A stretch of 64,000 bases of DNA from NCBI RefSeq assembly GCF_028283685.1, contig NZ_JAPWKF010000010.1, positions 1-64,000 of the forward strand, read 5' to 3'. Both the position numbers and the translations under genes were made by a program. This document shows, piece by piece, positions 36,602 through 44,766 of the stretch (its first letter is position 1; each line of letters starts with the position of its first letter). This DNA comes from Edaphobacter sp. GTDB taxonomy: Bacteria; Acidobacteriota; Terriglobia; Terriglobales; Acidobacteriaceae. The notes below the pieces were generated by a model. That model searched no databases. It saw only the letters and a program-made list of their open reading frames with translations, and was not told the DNA's origin.

Positions 36602-36769
36602 ATGGTAGACATCGAACTCATCTCCAAGGCTCTGCGAGATAACGGACACACCGTCGAGCACGTGCACCATATCCCCGAGAACGCCGGCGAGTACGAATTC
36701 ACCGTCGACGGTAACCTTCTCACCCTCGAGCAGGTACGAGCCCTCCTCGAATCAGAAGAACCCAGCTAA
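36602..36769 (+). CDS. Small conserved-type hypothetical protein (55 aa)
   Basis: ATG at 36602, 20 nt after the DUF1080 stop. Sequence begins MVDIELISKALRDNGHTVEH and continues EFTVDGNLLTLEQVRALLES. Regular helix-strand-helix pattern and good codon use argue for a real gene. No cysteines, signal or membrane segment. Function unknown. Confidence 0.6.
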   Translation: MVDIELISKALRDNGHTVEHVHHIPENAGEYEFTVDGNLLTLEQVRALLESEEPS

Positions 36770-36937
36770 AGCACCAAAGCCATATTAGTAAGCCCGCCAC
36801 CCGGCCCCGCTCCCGACGGGCAACGGTAGTCTTGTGCCCGCATGCCGCTGCCCAGGCCAATGACGCGCTGACATGACAAATCGCCCGCAAAAGCGTCCAA
36901 TAGCTATGAAGCACTTGCACCACTGGAGCAGAGACAA

Positions 36938-37612
36938 ATGCCGATGAACGACTACCGCATGAACAGCTACAACAGCTATCCCACCATCATTGACGCCCGC
37001 GTCGAGACCTCGTCTCTGCTGGCCAAGGTGCTTGGTATCACTGCGCTCGGTTTCCTGGTTACCGCCTTCGGCGTCGTCACCGCGCCTGCAGGGGGAAGCT
37101 TCATCGGCTTTATCGCCGTCATCGGACTGATCTTCGCCATCAACTTCACGCGCCGCAAGAATCCCGCGCTGGCTCTTGGCCTCTTCCTCGGCCTTGCCTA
37201 CTTCATGGGCTGGGAGATCGGCCCGCTCATCCAGCGCTACATCCGCACCTTCGGTACCGGCATGGTCTTCAACGCCGCCGCCACCACCGGCTGCGGCATG
37301 GCCGTCATGGGCTGCATCTCGTACCTGTTCAGCATCAACTACCGCCGCATCGCCGGTATCGGCTTTGCCGCGTTGATTCTGCTGGTGATCGCCGGTATCG
37401 CGAGCATGTTCTTCCACTTCCTCACGCCGGACACCTACAGCTGGCTGACGCTGGGCGTCTTCTCGCTGCTCACGGTCGGTGACTTCGCCCGCATCCGCGC
37501 AGGCGGCGACGGTGCCTCCGCCACCATGCTGGCACTGTCGATCTATCTCGACGGCATCAACATCTTCATGGCCGTCCTGCAGCTGATGGGTGGCCGCCGC
37601 AGCCGCGACTAA
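36938..37612 (+). CDS. Bax inhibitor-1/YccA family membrane protein
   Basis: 224 residues with about seven membrane segments. The N-terminal cytoplasmic part is followed by LLAKVLGITALGFLVTAFGV; typical blocks are LGLFLGLAYFMGWEIGPLIQ, VFNAAATTGCGMAVMG and LALSIYLDGINIFMAVLQLM, ending in GGRRSRD. YccA/BI-1 proteins act in membrane quality control (YccA modulates FtsH in E. coli) or as pH-sensitive calcium leak channels. It is monocistronic, ending at a strong terminator. Confidence 0.93.
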   Translation: MPMNDYRMNSYNSYPTIIDARVETSSLLAKVLGITALGFLVTAFGVVTAPAGGSFIGFIAVIGLIFAINFTRRKNPALALGLFLGLAYFMGWEIGPLIQRYIRTFGTGMVFNAAATTGCGMAVMGCISYLFSINYRRIAGIGFAALILLVIAGIASMFFHFLTPDTYSWLTLGVFSLLTVGDFARIRAGGDGASATMLALSIYLDGINIFMAVLQLMGGRRSRD

Positions 37613-37659
37613 GCAACCGTCATTCATCGATCTTCCGGGATCTTCCGGCGTAGACATAA

Positions 37660-37692
37660 AGAGCCCCTCACCTGCCACAGGTGAGGGGCTCT
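37660..37692. terminator. Bidirectional intrinsic terminator
   Basis: AGAGCCCCTCACCT-GCCAC-AGGTGAGGGGCTCT, a perfect 14-bp stem between the convergent Bax1-I gene and the 37715 gene; AAA precedes it, CTTC follows it. Confidence 0.9.
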
Positions 37693-37714
37693 CTTCATAC
37701 GAAGCCGACCGCCG

Positions 37715-38479
37715 TTACTTCGCAGTGGCCTTCTTGATGTGCGGAATGCGGGTCACGCCGCCATCCGGCATCACGATGTACTTGTCTCCCGAGGCCTCCT
37801 CGATGTACGAGTTCTTCGACCCAGGAACCAACGTTACCTCGCGCGCGTCCGTCTGTCCCGGAGCCGTCAGCACAAAATGTTTACCGTCGCCTTCATCCTG
37901 TACGGGGCTCTTCGCCGCCGGCGGCGGTGCTGCTGCAGCCACAACAGCCGGTGCCGGAGCCGCAGCGCCAGGCAGTTGACCCGTCTGGCGGAACTTCACA
38001 TATTCAGGTCCCTTGATACCGTTCACGCACTGCTGATAGGCATCGACGCCCACCTGCTGGCTGGTCGCCGTCGTGCTGGCTACGTCCTGGCTGTTCCGCT
38101 CCGTACGCTGTGTCGCGCCAGTGGCTCCTGCCGTCTGGGCACCGTTGTTGTTACCACCCCACCATCCGCCCCAGCTCTTACGTGAGATGGCGCTGGTGGC
38201 AATGCCGGTGGCGCCCGTAACTGCACCCTGCGCCATCTTGTCCTTATCCTGGCCGTGCTCACGATCGTGCAGCGTCTTCTGCTCGTCGCTCAACTGCGAG
38301 GAGGCCTGTTGGCGGCACAGCGTCAGCTGCTCCTGCGTAATCGGCATCATGTCCACGGTGATGCCATCGGCTGGGGCCGCTGCTGGAGCCGGTGCCTGGG
38401 CAAAGGCTGTCCCAACGGCAAAGCAAGCGGCACAAACTGTACGGAAAAACTTATTCGCTGGTATTTTCTTGTCTGTCAT
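37715..38479 (-). CDS. Exported hypothetical protein with Ala/Pro-rich linker
   Basis: 254 residues from the ATG at 38479, chosen because GGGAG lies upstream and a signal peptide follows (FFRTVCAACFAVGTAFAQ); the frame is open to 38527. The middle has LTLCRQQASSQLSDEQKTLH and a Gly/Trp/Asn patch (SWGGWWGGNNNGAQTAG). The C-terminal part (HFVLTAPGQTDAREVTLVPG, then IPHIKKATAK) is folded-looking. I do not recognise a family. Likely periplasmic or surface. Confidence 0.65.
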   Translation of the reverse strand: MTDKKIPANKFFRTVCAACFAVGTAFAQAPAPAAAPADGITVDMMPITQEQLTLCRQQASSQLSDEQKTLHDREHGQDKDKMAQGAVTGATGIATSAISRKSWGGWWGGNNNGAQTAGATGATQRTERNSQDVASTTATSQQVGVDAYQQCVNGIKGPEYVKFRQTGQLPGAAAPAPAVVAAAAPPPAAKSPVQDEGDGKHFVLTAPGQTDAREVTLVPGSKNSYIEEASGDKYIVMPDGGVTRIPHIKKATAK

Positions 38480-38713
38480 AATCAACTCCCGGAAAAATAA
38501 GAAAAAGAAACAGTTCCCGACCGGCAAGCGGGGGGCCAGAAAATAGACCTGAAAACGGGAACACGAACATCGTACCGGCGCTCATTAGGCCAGCGCAAGA
38601 TTTCGCTAAAAAAAGCAGCGACAACACTTCCAGACAATTCGCGCGCTACGGACCGGTGTTTCCGTCCTCCGGTGCCCTTCCGCAAACAAGCTTGATGGTG
38701 TCATCCTTAAGCC

Positions 38714-39169
38714 ATGAAGCGTGTTTCTCTCTTAAGTTCCATCGCAGCTCTCCTGATCTGCACCGCCGCTCTCGCACAGGAGAACGGCAACTGGCGCGCC
38801 GCCAACCAGACCGCCAAATCCATTACCGGCGACATCGCCATTACGCCCGAAAAGCTCTACATCAACTTCGCGCGTTTCACCATGTCGCGCATCCGCCCCC
38901 TGAAGTCCGATGAGGTCGCAGCCGCCTTTGAAACAGAGACTGCCGCCGCAGGTGCCGGAAGCCTCTATCGCATCAGCATCCCGCCCGAGACCAAGTTTCT
39001 GCACAAGAACACGCTCTGCGGCACCGAAGAGACGCAGTGGGTAGCCACCTACTCCGACGGCAAGAACCTCAAGGTCGCCTTCTTCTCCGACGCCAAACCG
39101 CCCGTCTTTACCATCGATGCGCTGCAGAACTCCACCAACCTCTGCGGCACCTTCAGCTACGTCCGCTAA
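38714..39169 (+). CDS. Small exported hypothetical protein
   Basis: 151 residues with a clear signal peptide (MKRVSLLSSIAALLICTAAL) and two later cysteines (TLCGTEETQWV, NLCGTFSYVR) that could form a disulfide. The remainder is a small beta-rich domain (DIAITPEKLYINFARFTMSR). No family recognised. Divergent from the 37715 gene; probably periplasmic. Confidence 0.7.
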   Translation: MKRVSLLSSIAALLICTAALAQENGNWRAANQTAKSITGDIAITPEKLYINFARFTMSRIRPLKSDEVAAAFETETAAAGAGSLYRISIPPETKFLHKNTLCGTEETQWVATYSDGKNLKVAFFSDAKPPVFTIDALQNSTNLCGTFSYVR

Positions 39170-39196
39170 GCAACGCACGTAGATCAACGCAGATGA

Positions 39197-39949
39197 CTAA
39201 CGCTTCGCCGCCTGCGGTCTGCCGGAGACCCGGCAGGCCAGCGGCACATTCGTCATCTGCTTCGCAAAGACGCGATAGCTTACCGTCCCCGGCCGCAGCG
39301 TCGACCAGTAGCTCTTCTCGGAAAGCAGCGGCCTTCGCTGCGCGATGATCTGGTTGTCCAGAATCCTGACCCCGCACTCCAGGTTGTTCTTCGGCAGCAG
39401 AATCGTCTTCGCTGGATCGTTCGCGGCAAGCTCCTTATCGTGCTGCCAGTCGAACGTGCAGCCATAGCGCCGCTGATCCTCATACGTCAGCTGCAACAGC
39501 CCTTCGCTGCGCACCGCTCGTCCCGACACCGTATCGGTCACCGCAACCTCGGGCTCCGTGTGCCGCACCCGCGTCGTCGGCTTCAACCCCGCCTCTGCTC
39601 CAGCCAGCGCCTGGAAGAAGTACGCCCAGAACGCCCGCTTGTCCGCCTCACCCATCTCGTAAAACCGCGGACAGAACCGCTTCACATCCCTCGGCACCTG
39701 CCGCGACACCATCTCCTGCGGAATCGCCAGCTCCACAATCTTGTCCCACTCCACATTCCAGTGCGTCTCCTCCCCCAGCTCCACCTTCTTCGCCAGGATA
39801 GGCGTCGCCGGAGCAGGCTTCATCGGCGGAGCCACCGGCCCCGCCGACGCACTCGCCCGCGCCTCCTCCCTCTTGCCGCAGCCCGCCGCAAACAGAACCG
39901 CCGTCATCAACATCGCCGCTACGGCGCTCTGTCTTCCCCGGCGCTCCAT
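39197..39949 (-). CDS. Lipoprotein with a possible lysozyme-like fold
   Basis: 250 residues from the ATG at 39949; the frame is open to 40150, but those codons cross a terminator. Lipobox LFAAGC near residue 25 and a Pro/Ala spacer. The conserved-looking part has ALAGAEAGLKP and then RSEGLLQLTYEDQRRYGC, echoing lytic transglycosylases (ESxF followed by SxGLMQL), with the Glu in AGAEAG as a candidate catalytic residue (inference). Cysteines near the C-terminus (LECGVRILDN, PLACRVSG) may pair. It could act on peptidoglycan at the outer membrane. Confidence 0.6.
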   Translation of the reverse strand: MERRGRQSAVAAMLMTAVLFAAGCGKREEARASASAGPVAPPMKPAPATPILAKKVELGEETHWNVEWDKIVELAIPQEMVSRQVPRDVKRFCPRFYEMGEADKRAFWAYFFQALAGAEAGLKPTTRVRHTEPEVAVTDTVSGRAVRSEGLLQLTYEDQRRYGCTFDWQHDKELAANDPAKTILLPKNNLECGVRILDNQIIAQRRPLLSEKSYWSTLRPGTVSYRVFAKQMTNVPLACRVSGRPQAAKR

Positions 39950-40003
39950 CACCTGCGGCCTCACTCTCCACACCTTCTGTAGACACAATGGCAAGAAGCA
40001 AAA

Positions 40004-40032
40004 GGCCCACACCGCAGGCAGCGATGTGGGCC
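40004..40032 (-). terminator. Intrinsic terminator, minus strand
   Basis: On the minus strand GGCCCACA, 13-nt loop, TGTGGGCC, then TTTTGC. It sits 19 nt after the stop of the 40-residue ORF and upstream of the 39949 start. Confidence 0.65.
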
Positions 40033-40050
40033 AGCGATCAGCGTCACAAT

Positions 40051-40173
40051 CTACATCTTGTGCAGCGTCGCCGTCATCTTCGAGATGGCAGGCGCTGGCG
40101 TCACCGCCTGAAGGTTTGATTTTTCTGCTGACTGAAGAGGAACGATGCATCTCGATGGTGTGCGCGCAACCAT
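40051..40173 (-). CDS. Possible small ORF (40 aa) between two terminators
   Basis: Reads MVARTPSRCIVPLQSAEKSN then LQAVTPAPAISKMTATLHKM. GGCAGGCGG lies just upstream of the ATG and a U-tailed hairpin just downstream, while the TolC terminator lies above it. The unit may be a small protein gene or a small RNA. Not recognised. Confidence 0.3.
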   Translation of the reverse strand: MVARTPSRCIVPLQSAEKSNLQAVTPAPAISKMTATLHKM

Positions 40174-40212
40174 CACCGCCTGCCGACTGTGAGTCAGGCG
40201 CTTTAAACGGAA

Positions 40213-40245
40213 GCAGGCCCCCGGAAACCTTCTCCGGGGGCCTGC
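40213..40245 (-). terminator. Strong hairpin after the TolC-like gene
   Basis: GCAGGCCCCCGGA, 7-nt loop, TCCGGGGGCCTGC, 23 nt past the TolC stop. It ends the transcript on the minus strand; a clear U-tract is absent. Confidence 0.7.
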
Positions 40246-40267
40246 CTTATGCTCGAAAATCCAGCCG

Positions 40268-41719
40268 CTAGCGGCCCAGATACGTCTTGTACTGCGTCTC
40301 CACCACGCCGGTATTGCGGGCCAGCGTCAACTTAGCCTGGTTGTACTGATACAGCGTCTCTACCAGGCGGCTCTGCGCCGCGGCCAGCGTGGCCTGCGCC
40401 TGCACCACCGGCAGATTGTCGTCCACGCCCGCCGCATAGCGATCCGTCGTGTCCTGCAGCTGCTGCGTCGCCAGATCCACGTTCGACCGCGCCACCTTCA
40501 CCAGGTCGCTGGCCGCATCCACATCCAGCATCGCCGAGCGGATCTGCTGCTCAATTGTCACCTTCAGGCTCACAATCTGCTGATGCACCCCCTGCAGCTG
40601 CGCCTGCGCCACCTCGCGCTCGCCGCGCAGCTGGCCCTCCTGGAAGATCGGGAAGCTCAGCTTGCCCGCAGCCGAAAACACGCCGTGATACAGGCCATGC
40701 GTCTCGCCCAGCACGCCGTAGTAGCCGCCAAACGACAGCGACGGCAGGCGCTCATACTTCACCGCCTTCGCCGTGCGATCTGCCAGCTCTTCCTGCGCCT
40801 GCAGGCTGCGCAGATCCTTGCGGCGCTCAAACGCCAGCGACATCGCCTGGTCCAGCGGCAGCGCCGCAAACTCCGAGTACGGAGCCTTGTCCGTCAGCGT
40901 CAGCTCCTGCTCCGCCGGCAGACCGATCATGCGGTTCAGCGCAATCTTGTCCTTCGCAAATACATTCTCGTCGTTGATCAGCGTCTGCTGCTCGGTCTGC
41001 AACTGTACCCGCGACCGCAGCACATCGAGGTTCGTGCCCACACCGGCGTCATGCGAGGCCTCGGCCTGCTTCAACGCGACCTCGTCGGCCTTCACCAGCG
41101 CCTGCGCGTTCTCAATCTCCGACGCGTCTGCCACCGAGCGCAGATACTGCGTGCCCACATTCAGCGCCACCGCACCGCGCTCGTTCAGCATCTCCCACGA
41201 TGCCACCTGGTCAGCCTTCTGCGCCGCACGATACAGGTAGTACGCCGGAACGTTGAACAGCTGCTGGTTTAGGCTCAACTGCGCCTGCGTCACGTCCACC
41301 TTCACGATGGTCTGCAGGTTTGAGAGATCCACGCCCGGAATGGAGACGCTCTGGAACAGGCTCGGCTTGAAGCCCATCGCCGCCAGATTCATCTGCTGCG
41401 TCCCGGTCGTGGCCGTGGCCGTCATGCTGGGCAGAAGATTATTCTTCACCGCCAGCACCTCGCCATGCACCAGCCTCTGGTTGGCAACGCTCAGCTTGAT
41501 CCCGAGGTTCTGCTTCAGGCCACGGTCAATGGCCTCGTCGATGCTCAAAGGCAGCGCGCCCGGTGTCGCCCGCTCCACCATCACGCCCCCTGCAAGCTGC
41601 AACACGGCAGGGTTCGGTGTGGGAGCCTGGGGTAGATCCTCCGGCTTTGGCTGCTGCCCATAGGCACTTCCGGCAATCGCAAGGCACACCGCCGCAGCCG
41701 GGAAAAAGGTCAATCGCAT
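40268..41719 (-). CDS. TolC-family outer membrane efflux protein
   Basis: 483 residues from the ATG at 41719, which gives a clean signal peptide (MRLTFFPAAAVCLAIAGSAY) and has GGAG upstream; ATGs at 41746 and 41743 are also in frame. The two TolC repeats show LSIDEAIDRGLKQNLGIKLS and LPLDQAMSLAFERRKDLRSL, with long helices (TIEQQIRSAMLDVDAASDLV) and GTNLDVLRSRVQLQTEQQTL. It forms the trimeric outer membrane duct of an exporter. No pump genes are adjacent. Divergent from the DsbA-like gene. Confidence 0.92.
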   Translation of the reverse strand: MRLTFFPAAAVCLAIAGSAYGQQPKPEDLPQAPTPNPAVLQLAGGVMVERATPGALPLSIDEAIDRGLKQNLGIKLSVANQRLVHGEVLAVKNNLLPSMTATATTGTQQMNLAAMGFKPSLFQSVSIPGVDLSNLQTIVKVDVTQAQLSLNQQLFNVPAYYLYRAAQKADQVASWEMLNERGAVALNVGTQYLRSVADASEIENAQALVKADEVALKQAEASHDAGVGTNLDVLRSRVQLQTEQQTLINDENVFAKDKIALNRMIGLPAEQELTLTDKAPYSEFAALPLDQAMSLAFERRKDLRSLQAQEELADRTAKAVKYERLPSLSFGGYYGVLGETHGLYHGVFSAAGKLSFPIFQEGQLRGEREVAQAQLQGVHQQIVSLKVTIEQQIRSAMLDVDAASDLVKVARSNVDLATQQLQDTTDRYAAGVDDNLPVVQAQATLAAAQSRLVETLYQYNQAKLTLARNTGVVETQYKTYLGR

Positions 41720-41868
41720 GAAAAAAGAAGGCTCCACTTTCATCATCAGGGAAACTAAAGGCAGCTGAGATCTTCTATTTAGATTACCGGCCCCGCCGCC
41801 GGGTTGCGAAATCTCTGGCCTAAAATCGCTCAGGAACCCCGGTCGTCTAAAATACAACTATCAACGCC

Positions 41869-42561
41869 ATGCGTCCAAACAACATGACACGACTCCTGCT
41901 CGCCGCCTCCTTGCTCGTTGCCAGCCTGCCCGCCGTCGCCCAGTACTCGGCGCCGCCCAATACTGGCAATACATTTAAGGACGTCTCCCTGATCAAGCCG
42001 CCCGCAGGCGTCAAAGTGGCCATCCTCAAGTTCGAAGACCTCGAGTGCCCGGCCTGCGCCAACGCCTATCCCATCGTCCACGCCGCGGCCGACCGCTACC
42101 ATATCCCTATCGTCCGCCACGACTTCCCCCTCCGGATGCACATCTGGAGCCGCGACGCCGCCATTACCGCCCGCTACCTTCAGGACAAGGTCTCCCCGTC
42201 CACCGCCGAGGAGTTCCGCGGAGCCGTCTTCGCCGCCCAGACCTCCATCGCCTCCAAGGACGACCTCAGCGCCTTCACCCGCCGCTTCTTCCAGCAGCAC
42301 AAGCTGAACGTGCCCTTCGTGATGGACCCTGCCGGCCTCTTCGCCGCTGAAGTCCAGGCCGACTACACCCTCGGCGAACGCATCGGCCTCTCGCAGACCC
42401 CCACCATCTGGGTCGTCAGCCAGAAGGAGTGGGTCCAGGTCACCGACATCAACCAGCTCTACGCCACCATCGACGCAGTCCAGTCGCAGGTAGCCGCCAG
42501 CACCCCCGGGACCCCCGCCGCCAACTCCAAGCTGAAGCACGCAATCGGCACCCAGAAGTAA
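41869..42561 (+). CDS. DsbA-like exported thioredoxin-fold protein
   Basis: 230 residues with a signal peptide (RLLLAASLLVASLPAVAQ). The thioredoxin domain has VAILKFEDLECPACANAYPI with active site CPAC, and the cis-Pro loop as IGLSQTPTIWVVS. The helical insert lies between. It is a periplasmic disulfide oxidoreductase of the DsbA/thioredoxin-like group (DsbA of E. coli has CPHC). The short C-terminal tail is Ala/Pro-rich. Confidence 0.92.
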   Translation: MRPNNMTRLLLAASLLVASLPAVAQYSAPPNTGNTFKDVSLIKPPAGVKVAILKFEDLECPACANAYPIVHAAADRYHIPIVRHDFPLRMHIWSRDAAITARYLQDKVSPSTAEEFRGAVFAAQTSIASKDDLSAFTRRFFQQHKLNVPFVMDPAGLFAAEVQADYTLGERIGLSQTPTIWVVSQKEWVQVTDINQLYATIDAVQSQVAASTPGTPAANSKLKHAIGTQK

Positions 42562-42601
42562 TTCGCCACAACAATCAAAATCCGTAACAGCTGACAAGGT
42601 A

Positions 42602-42629
42602 AAAGGCCCCGCTCACAGGCGGGGCCTTT
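42602..42629 (+). terminator. Intrinsic terminator after the DsbA-like gene
   Basis: AAAGGCCCCGC-TCACAG-GCGGGGCCTTT, perfect 11-bp stem, 40 nt after the stop. Confidence 0.85.
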
Positions 42630-42830
42630 GTCATTCCCCCTCTTCACTTGTCATTCCGCTCTTCGCTTTGTCTTTCCGCTCTTCGCACTCTTTGTTTGTC
42701 ATTCCGGGGCGCAGCCGAGGAATCTGCATTCCTCTCCCAGCCAAGAATCCACCAAAATCAGCTCCCCCTCCAAAAACTGTCATTTCGACCGGAGCGCGCA
42801 GCACGCAGTGGAGAAACCCGCTTCTCAACC
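42629..42830 (+). repeat. Cluster of polar repeats and short GTCATTCC units
   Basis: Short tandem-like GTCATTCC/GTCTTTCC plus CTCTTC units (42629-42697), then a longer unit GTCATTCCGGGGCGCAGCCG (42698) and a canonical-type unit GTCATTTCGACCGGAGCGCG (42779). All are forward. They fill the 316-bp gap with the preceding terminator; no gene seen. Confidence 0.82.
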
Positions 42831-42877
42831 GACACCCCTGTCCAGCGACAGAGACACCATCACCCCACAAACCGCTC

Positions 42878-43537
42878 TCACTTCGCCACAAACACCAGAA
42901 AATAATCCTCGCCATCCGCCTTGGTGAAGTCGTACGTCCCAGCCAGCTTGAACCCGGCCTCGTCCATCTCCTTCTCTACGATCGCGTGATCCAGCCCGTG
43001 ATTGCTCCCATCGCCGTTCCTGTCGATGATGCCCACCTTCGCCCCCGCATGCAGCGCGGGCTTTAGCTTCTTCATGAACGCAACCGGCTGCGCAATCTCG
43101 TGATAGACCTTCAGCAGCACGACCGCGTCCACGCTCTCCGGCGGCAGCATGGGATCGTCCGGCCGCCCCAGCACCGTGCGTACATTCACGATGTTCTCCT
43201 TGCTGATGCGCTTGCCGATGTACTCGATGGCCAGCGGATTGATGTCCTCGGCCAGCACCGCCCCGGTCGCGCCCACCCGCTTCGACGCCCGCACCGTGAA
43301 CCACCCGGAGCCCGCGCCGATGTCCGCCACATTCTTACCCGCCGTGATGCCCAGCGTATCCATCACGCGGTCCACCTGCAGCTTCTTGTCCCTGTCCGGA
43401 TAATCGAAGCGGGCCAGGTCGCCGGTGTACGGCGTGCTGGTCGCACGCGGCTCCGTCGCAGCTGCCTGCGCTCGCATCGGCAGCGTCAAGCCAGGCAGAA
43501 TCAGAAAGATAAGGAATCGTCGCAGGATCGCGCTCAA
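42878..43537 (-). CDS. Class I SAM-dependent methyltransferase with signal peptide
   Basis: 219 residues from the TTG at 43537, which has GGAGG five bases upstream and gives a signal peptide (SAILRRFLIFLILPGLTLPM, then RAQA); an ATG at 43591 is in frame without a ribosome site. The methyltransferase core shows NVADIGAGSGWFTVRASKRV (motif I), VLAEDINPLAIEYIG (motif II), SVDAVVLLKVYHE (motif IV) and KVGIIDRNGDGS. An exported SAM enzyme is odd because SAM is cytoplasmic; the hydrophobic N-terminus may be an anchor instead. Its 5' end lies next to parS. Confidence 0.85.
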   Translation of the reverse strand: MSAILRRFLIFLILPGLTLPMRAQAAATEPRATSTPYTGDLARFDYPDRDKKLQVDRVMDTLGITAGKNVADIGAGSGWFTVRASKRVGATGAVLAEDINPLAIEYIGKRISKENIVNVRTVLGRPDDPMLPPESVDAVVLLKVYHEIAQPVAFMKKLKPALHAGAKVGIIDRNGDGSNHGLDHAIVEKEMDEAGFKLAGTYDFTKADGEDYFLVFVAK

Positions 43538-43607
43538 GGTCTCCTCCAGCACGGGATGCAGTCGAAGTGCAGCATTTACCTCTGATGCCAAATGCCGTCA
43601 AGCGAAT

Positions 43608-43623
43608 TGTTCCACGTGGAACA
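43608..43623. promoter_or_regulatory. parS centromere site (ParB-binding)
   Basis: TGTTCCACGTGGAACA matches the known parS consensus TGTTNCACGTGNAACA at every fixed base and is a perfect palindrome, extended to 22 bp (43605-43626) by AAT/ATT. It is intergenic, between two minus-strand genes, at the point where the strand composition changes. parS sites are loaded by ParB for chromosome segregation and cluster near oriC. I found no second copy in the window. Confidence 0.92.
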
Positions 43624-43655
43624 ATTTGTATTACGGTGCAAAACATGGGTAAAAA

Positions 43656-43689
43656 GCAAACGCTCCTCAATCTTATGAGGAGCGTTTGC
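43656..43689 (-). terminator. Intrinsic terminator of the radical SAM gene
   Basis: On the minus strand GCAAACGCTCCTC, 8-nt loop, GAGGAGCGTTTGC, followed by TTTTTACC: a perfect 13-bp stem with a U-tract, 25 nt after the stop at 43714. Confidence 0.92.
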
Positions 43690-43713
43690 ACTTGTATTTT
43701 GAATGCTGGATTC

Positions 43714-44766
43714 TTAGCGGATCTGCACCAGTTCACCGTGCACCGTGTGGCCGCCGGGGGTGACGGTGCCGTTGTGCTGCGGTGCGCGCCAGTGGTCGAT
43801 GTAGCTGACCTGGTGGACGCAGCTGATGGTGCAGCCCGGGGCGCAGCCCTTTTCGGTGAGGAACTCGCGCTTCACGTCCTCGGTGGTGTACTCGGCGAGC
43901 GGCACGCCGGGGAAGCCGCGCTGCTGGCTGCAGTAGTGCACCAGGCCGTTCTCGCAGATGTAGAGGTAGCGTCCGCCGGCACGGCAGCGCCAGTCGTTGG
44001 TCTCGCCGTTGGCGATAGCTTCCTGAAACTGGTTGAAGCGCGTGTAGCTGCGGCGCGTCATGGAACGGACCTTGTCCCACACCTTGCGCTCGGCGTCGCC
44101 CAGCGGCTTCAGCTGGCCGGTGCCGTCGTGGATGATGCCGATGGTGGTGCTGAAGCCCATCGAGAGGGCGCGCTCCGAGACGACGCGGGCATCGTCGGGA
44201 TTGGCGATGCCGCCGCCCACCACAGAGTTGATGTTTACGTGGAAGTCCGCGTGCTCGGCGAGCATCTGCAGCTTCTTGTCCAGCACCTTCAAGCTCTTCT
44301 TCGAGACGGCATCGGGCATCACGTTGTCGATCGAGATCTGCATGTGATCGAGGCCGGCCTTGTTCAGGCGCTCGATGCGATCGGGCATCAGCAGGTAACC
44401 GTTGGTGATCATGCCTGCGATGGCGCCCGTGCGGCGGATGCGGGCGATGATCTGGTCCAGCTCCGGGTGCAGCAGAGGCTCGCCGCCGGAGATCGTGATG
44501 ACGCTGGTTCCCAGCCTTCCCAGGTGGTCGATGCGGCGCAGCATCTCGTCGACCGGCACCGGGTCCGAGAAATCGTCGTACTCGTTGCAATAGGTGCAGG
44601 CGAGGTTGCAGCGGCGCATGGGCACGATCTGCGCCATGTAAGGGTGATCCGTCGAGGAGACGGCGGAGGCGATAGACTCCACTTCGCGCATCAGTCGGCC
44701 CGCAGCTTTAAGACGACGCGGGAGGGTCATGTTGCGCTTGACGGGAGGGGTAGGAACAGAGGACAT
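43714..44766 (-). CDS. Radical SAM protein with Cys-rich C-terminus
   Basis: 350 residues from the ATG at 44766; the frame is open to 44886. The radical SAM cluster motif CNLACTYC (CX3CX2C) is followed by ITISGGEPLLHPELDQIIA and MITNGYLLMPDRIERLNKAG, DHMQISIDNVMPDAV. The C-terminus has WRCRAGGRYLYICENGLVHY, CSQQ and the cluster GCAPGCTISCVHQ, suggesting an auxiliary iron-sulfur site of SPASM style. Substrate unknown. A TATACT hexamer lies some 14 nt upstream of the ATG and no ribosome site is seen, so the mRNA could be nearly leaderless (inference). Confidence 0.9.
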   Translation of the reverse strand: MSSVPTPPVKRNMTLPRRLKAAGRLMREVESIASAVSSTDHPYMAQIVPMRRCNLACTYCNEYDDFSDPVPVDEMLRRIDHLGRLGTSVITISGGEPLLHPELDQIIARIRRTGAIAGMITNGYLLMPDRIERLNKAGLDHMQISIDNVMPDAVSKKSLKVLDKKLQMLAEHADFHVNINSVVGGGIANPDDARVVSERALSMGFSTTIGIIHDGTGQLKPLGDAERKVWDKVRSMTRRSYTRFNQFQEAIANGETNDWRCRAGGRYLYICENGLVHYCSQQRGFPGVPLAEYTTEDVKREFLTEKGCAPGCTISCVHQVSYIDHWRAPQHNGTVTPGGHTVHGELVQIR

